This document shows positions 5,219-5,228 of a stretch of DNA of 5,228 bases, one piece after another; position 1 is the stretch's first letter; each line of letters starts with the position of its first letter. The notes below the pieces were generated by a model. That model saw nothing but the letters and a program-made list of their open reading frames with translations. It was not told where the DNA came from and made no database searches. A program made the position numbers and the translations under genes. This DNA comes from Paracoccaceae bacterium (GTDB taxonomy: Bacteria > Pseudomonadota > Alphaproteobacteria > Rhodobacterales > Rhodobacteraceae): positions 1-5,228 of the forward strand of contig JALSRF010000043.1 in NCBI GenBank assembly GCA_026984895.1. The letters run 5' to 3'.

Positions 5219-5228
5219 ACATCATGGC
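5211..5228 (+). promoter_or_regulatory. Ribosome binding site and start codon of a gene leaving the window
   Basis: AAGGAGAG (5211-5218) places AGGAG (5212-5216) 7 nt before ATG at 5224, which is ideal spacing. Only the first codon and two further bases are visible, so the product cannot be named. It would run on the plus strand, away from the IS66 remnant. The quality of the signal and the loss of IS66 similarity here suggest a different gene, possibly of a second mobile element that interrupted IS66. Confidence 0.4.

Noticed and set aside
1..5228. CRISPR array, tRNA or rRNA gene
   Set aside because: No regularly spaced direct repeats, cloverleaf pattern or recognisable rRNA sequence was seen on either strand.

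Overview
The window is GC-rich DNA from an alphaproteobacterium. The protein sequences fit the Rhodobacterales (Rhodobacteraceae/Paracoccaceae) best. That placement rests on the style of the ribosomal proteins, on a TIGR02466-type oxygenase next to rplB, and on an IS66 transposase of the type I associate with that group. No database search was possible.

Layout, left to right. (1) Positions 2-529 hold the 3' part of a gene for a TIGR02466-family protein, a putative 2-oxoglutarate/Fe(II) oxygenase. (2) Positions 530-836 contain no gene, but they are not empty. A good promoter match (TGGACA, 17-nt spacer, TATATC, 665-693) is followed by a transcribed leader of about 137 nt. That leader can fold into four consecutive hairpins, one capped by a cUUCGg tetraloop and one by a GCAA tetraloop, and ends at the rplB ribosome binding site. 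(3) Positions 837-3477 are the central block of the S10 ribosomal protein operon, rplB-rpsS-rplV-rpsC-rplP (L2, S19, L22, S3, L16). All five genes are intact and run on the plus strand with gaps of -1 to 12 nt. (4) A strong intrinsic terminator (3516-3548) closes the block right after rplP. rpmC and rpsQ would normally follow, so the S10 cluster is split here. (5) Positions 3549-3911 hold no convincing gene, but include a long nested palindrome at 3798-3859. (6) From 3912 to near the right edge lies an IS66-family insertion sequence on the minus strand. One terminal end and the whole catalytic domain are present. The transposase is broken by a frameshift near 4789-4796 and has lost its N-terminal part at about 5140-5165. 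(7) The last 60 bases hold a 10-bp perfect inverted repeat and a well-placed Shine-Dalgarno sequence before an ATG at 5224, which suggests a different gene or a second mobile element starting at the edge.

The five ribosomal proteins all belong to the 50S or 30S subunits. They are probably expressed from the promoter at 665-693, from read-through of upstream genes, or both. The oxygenase next to genes for L2 and L16 raises the question of whether it modifies a ribosomal protein, because known ribosomal oxygenases act on exactly these two families. This is a hypothesis only.
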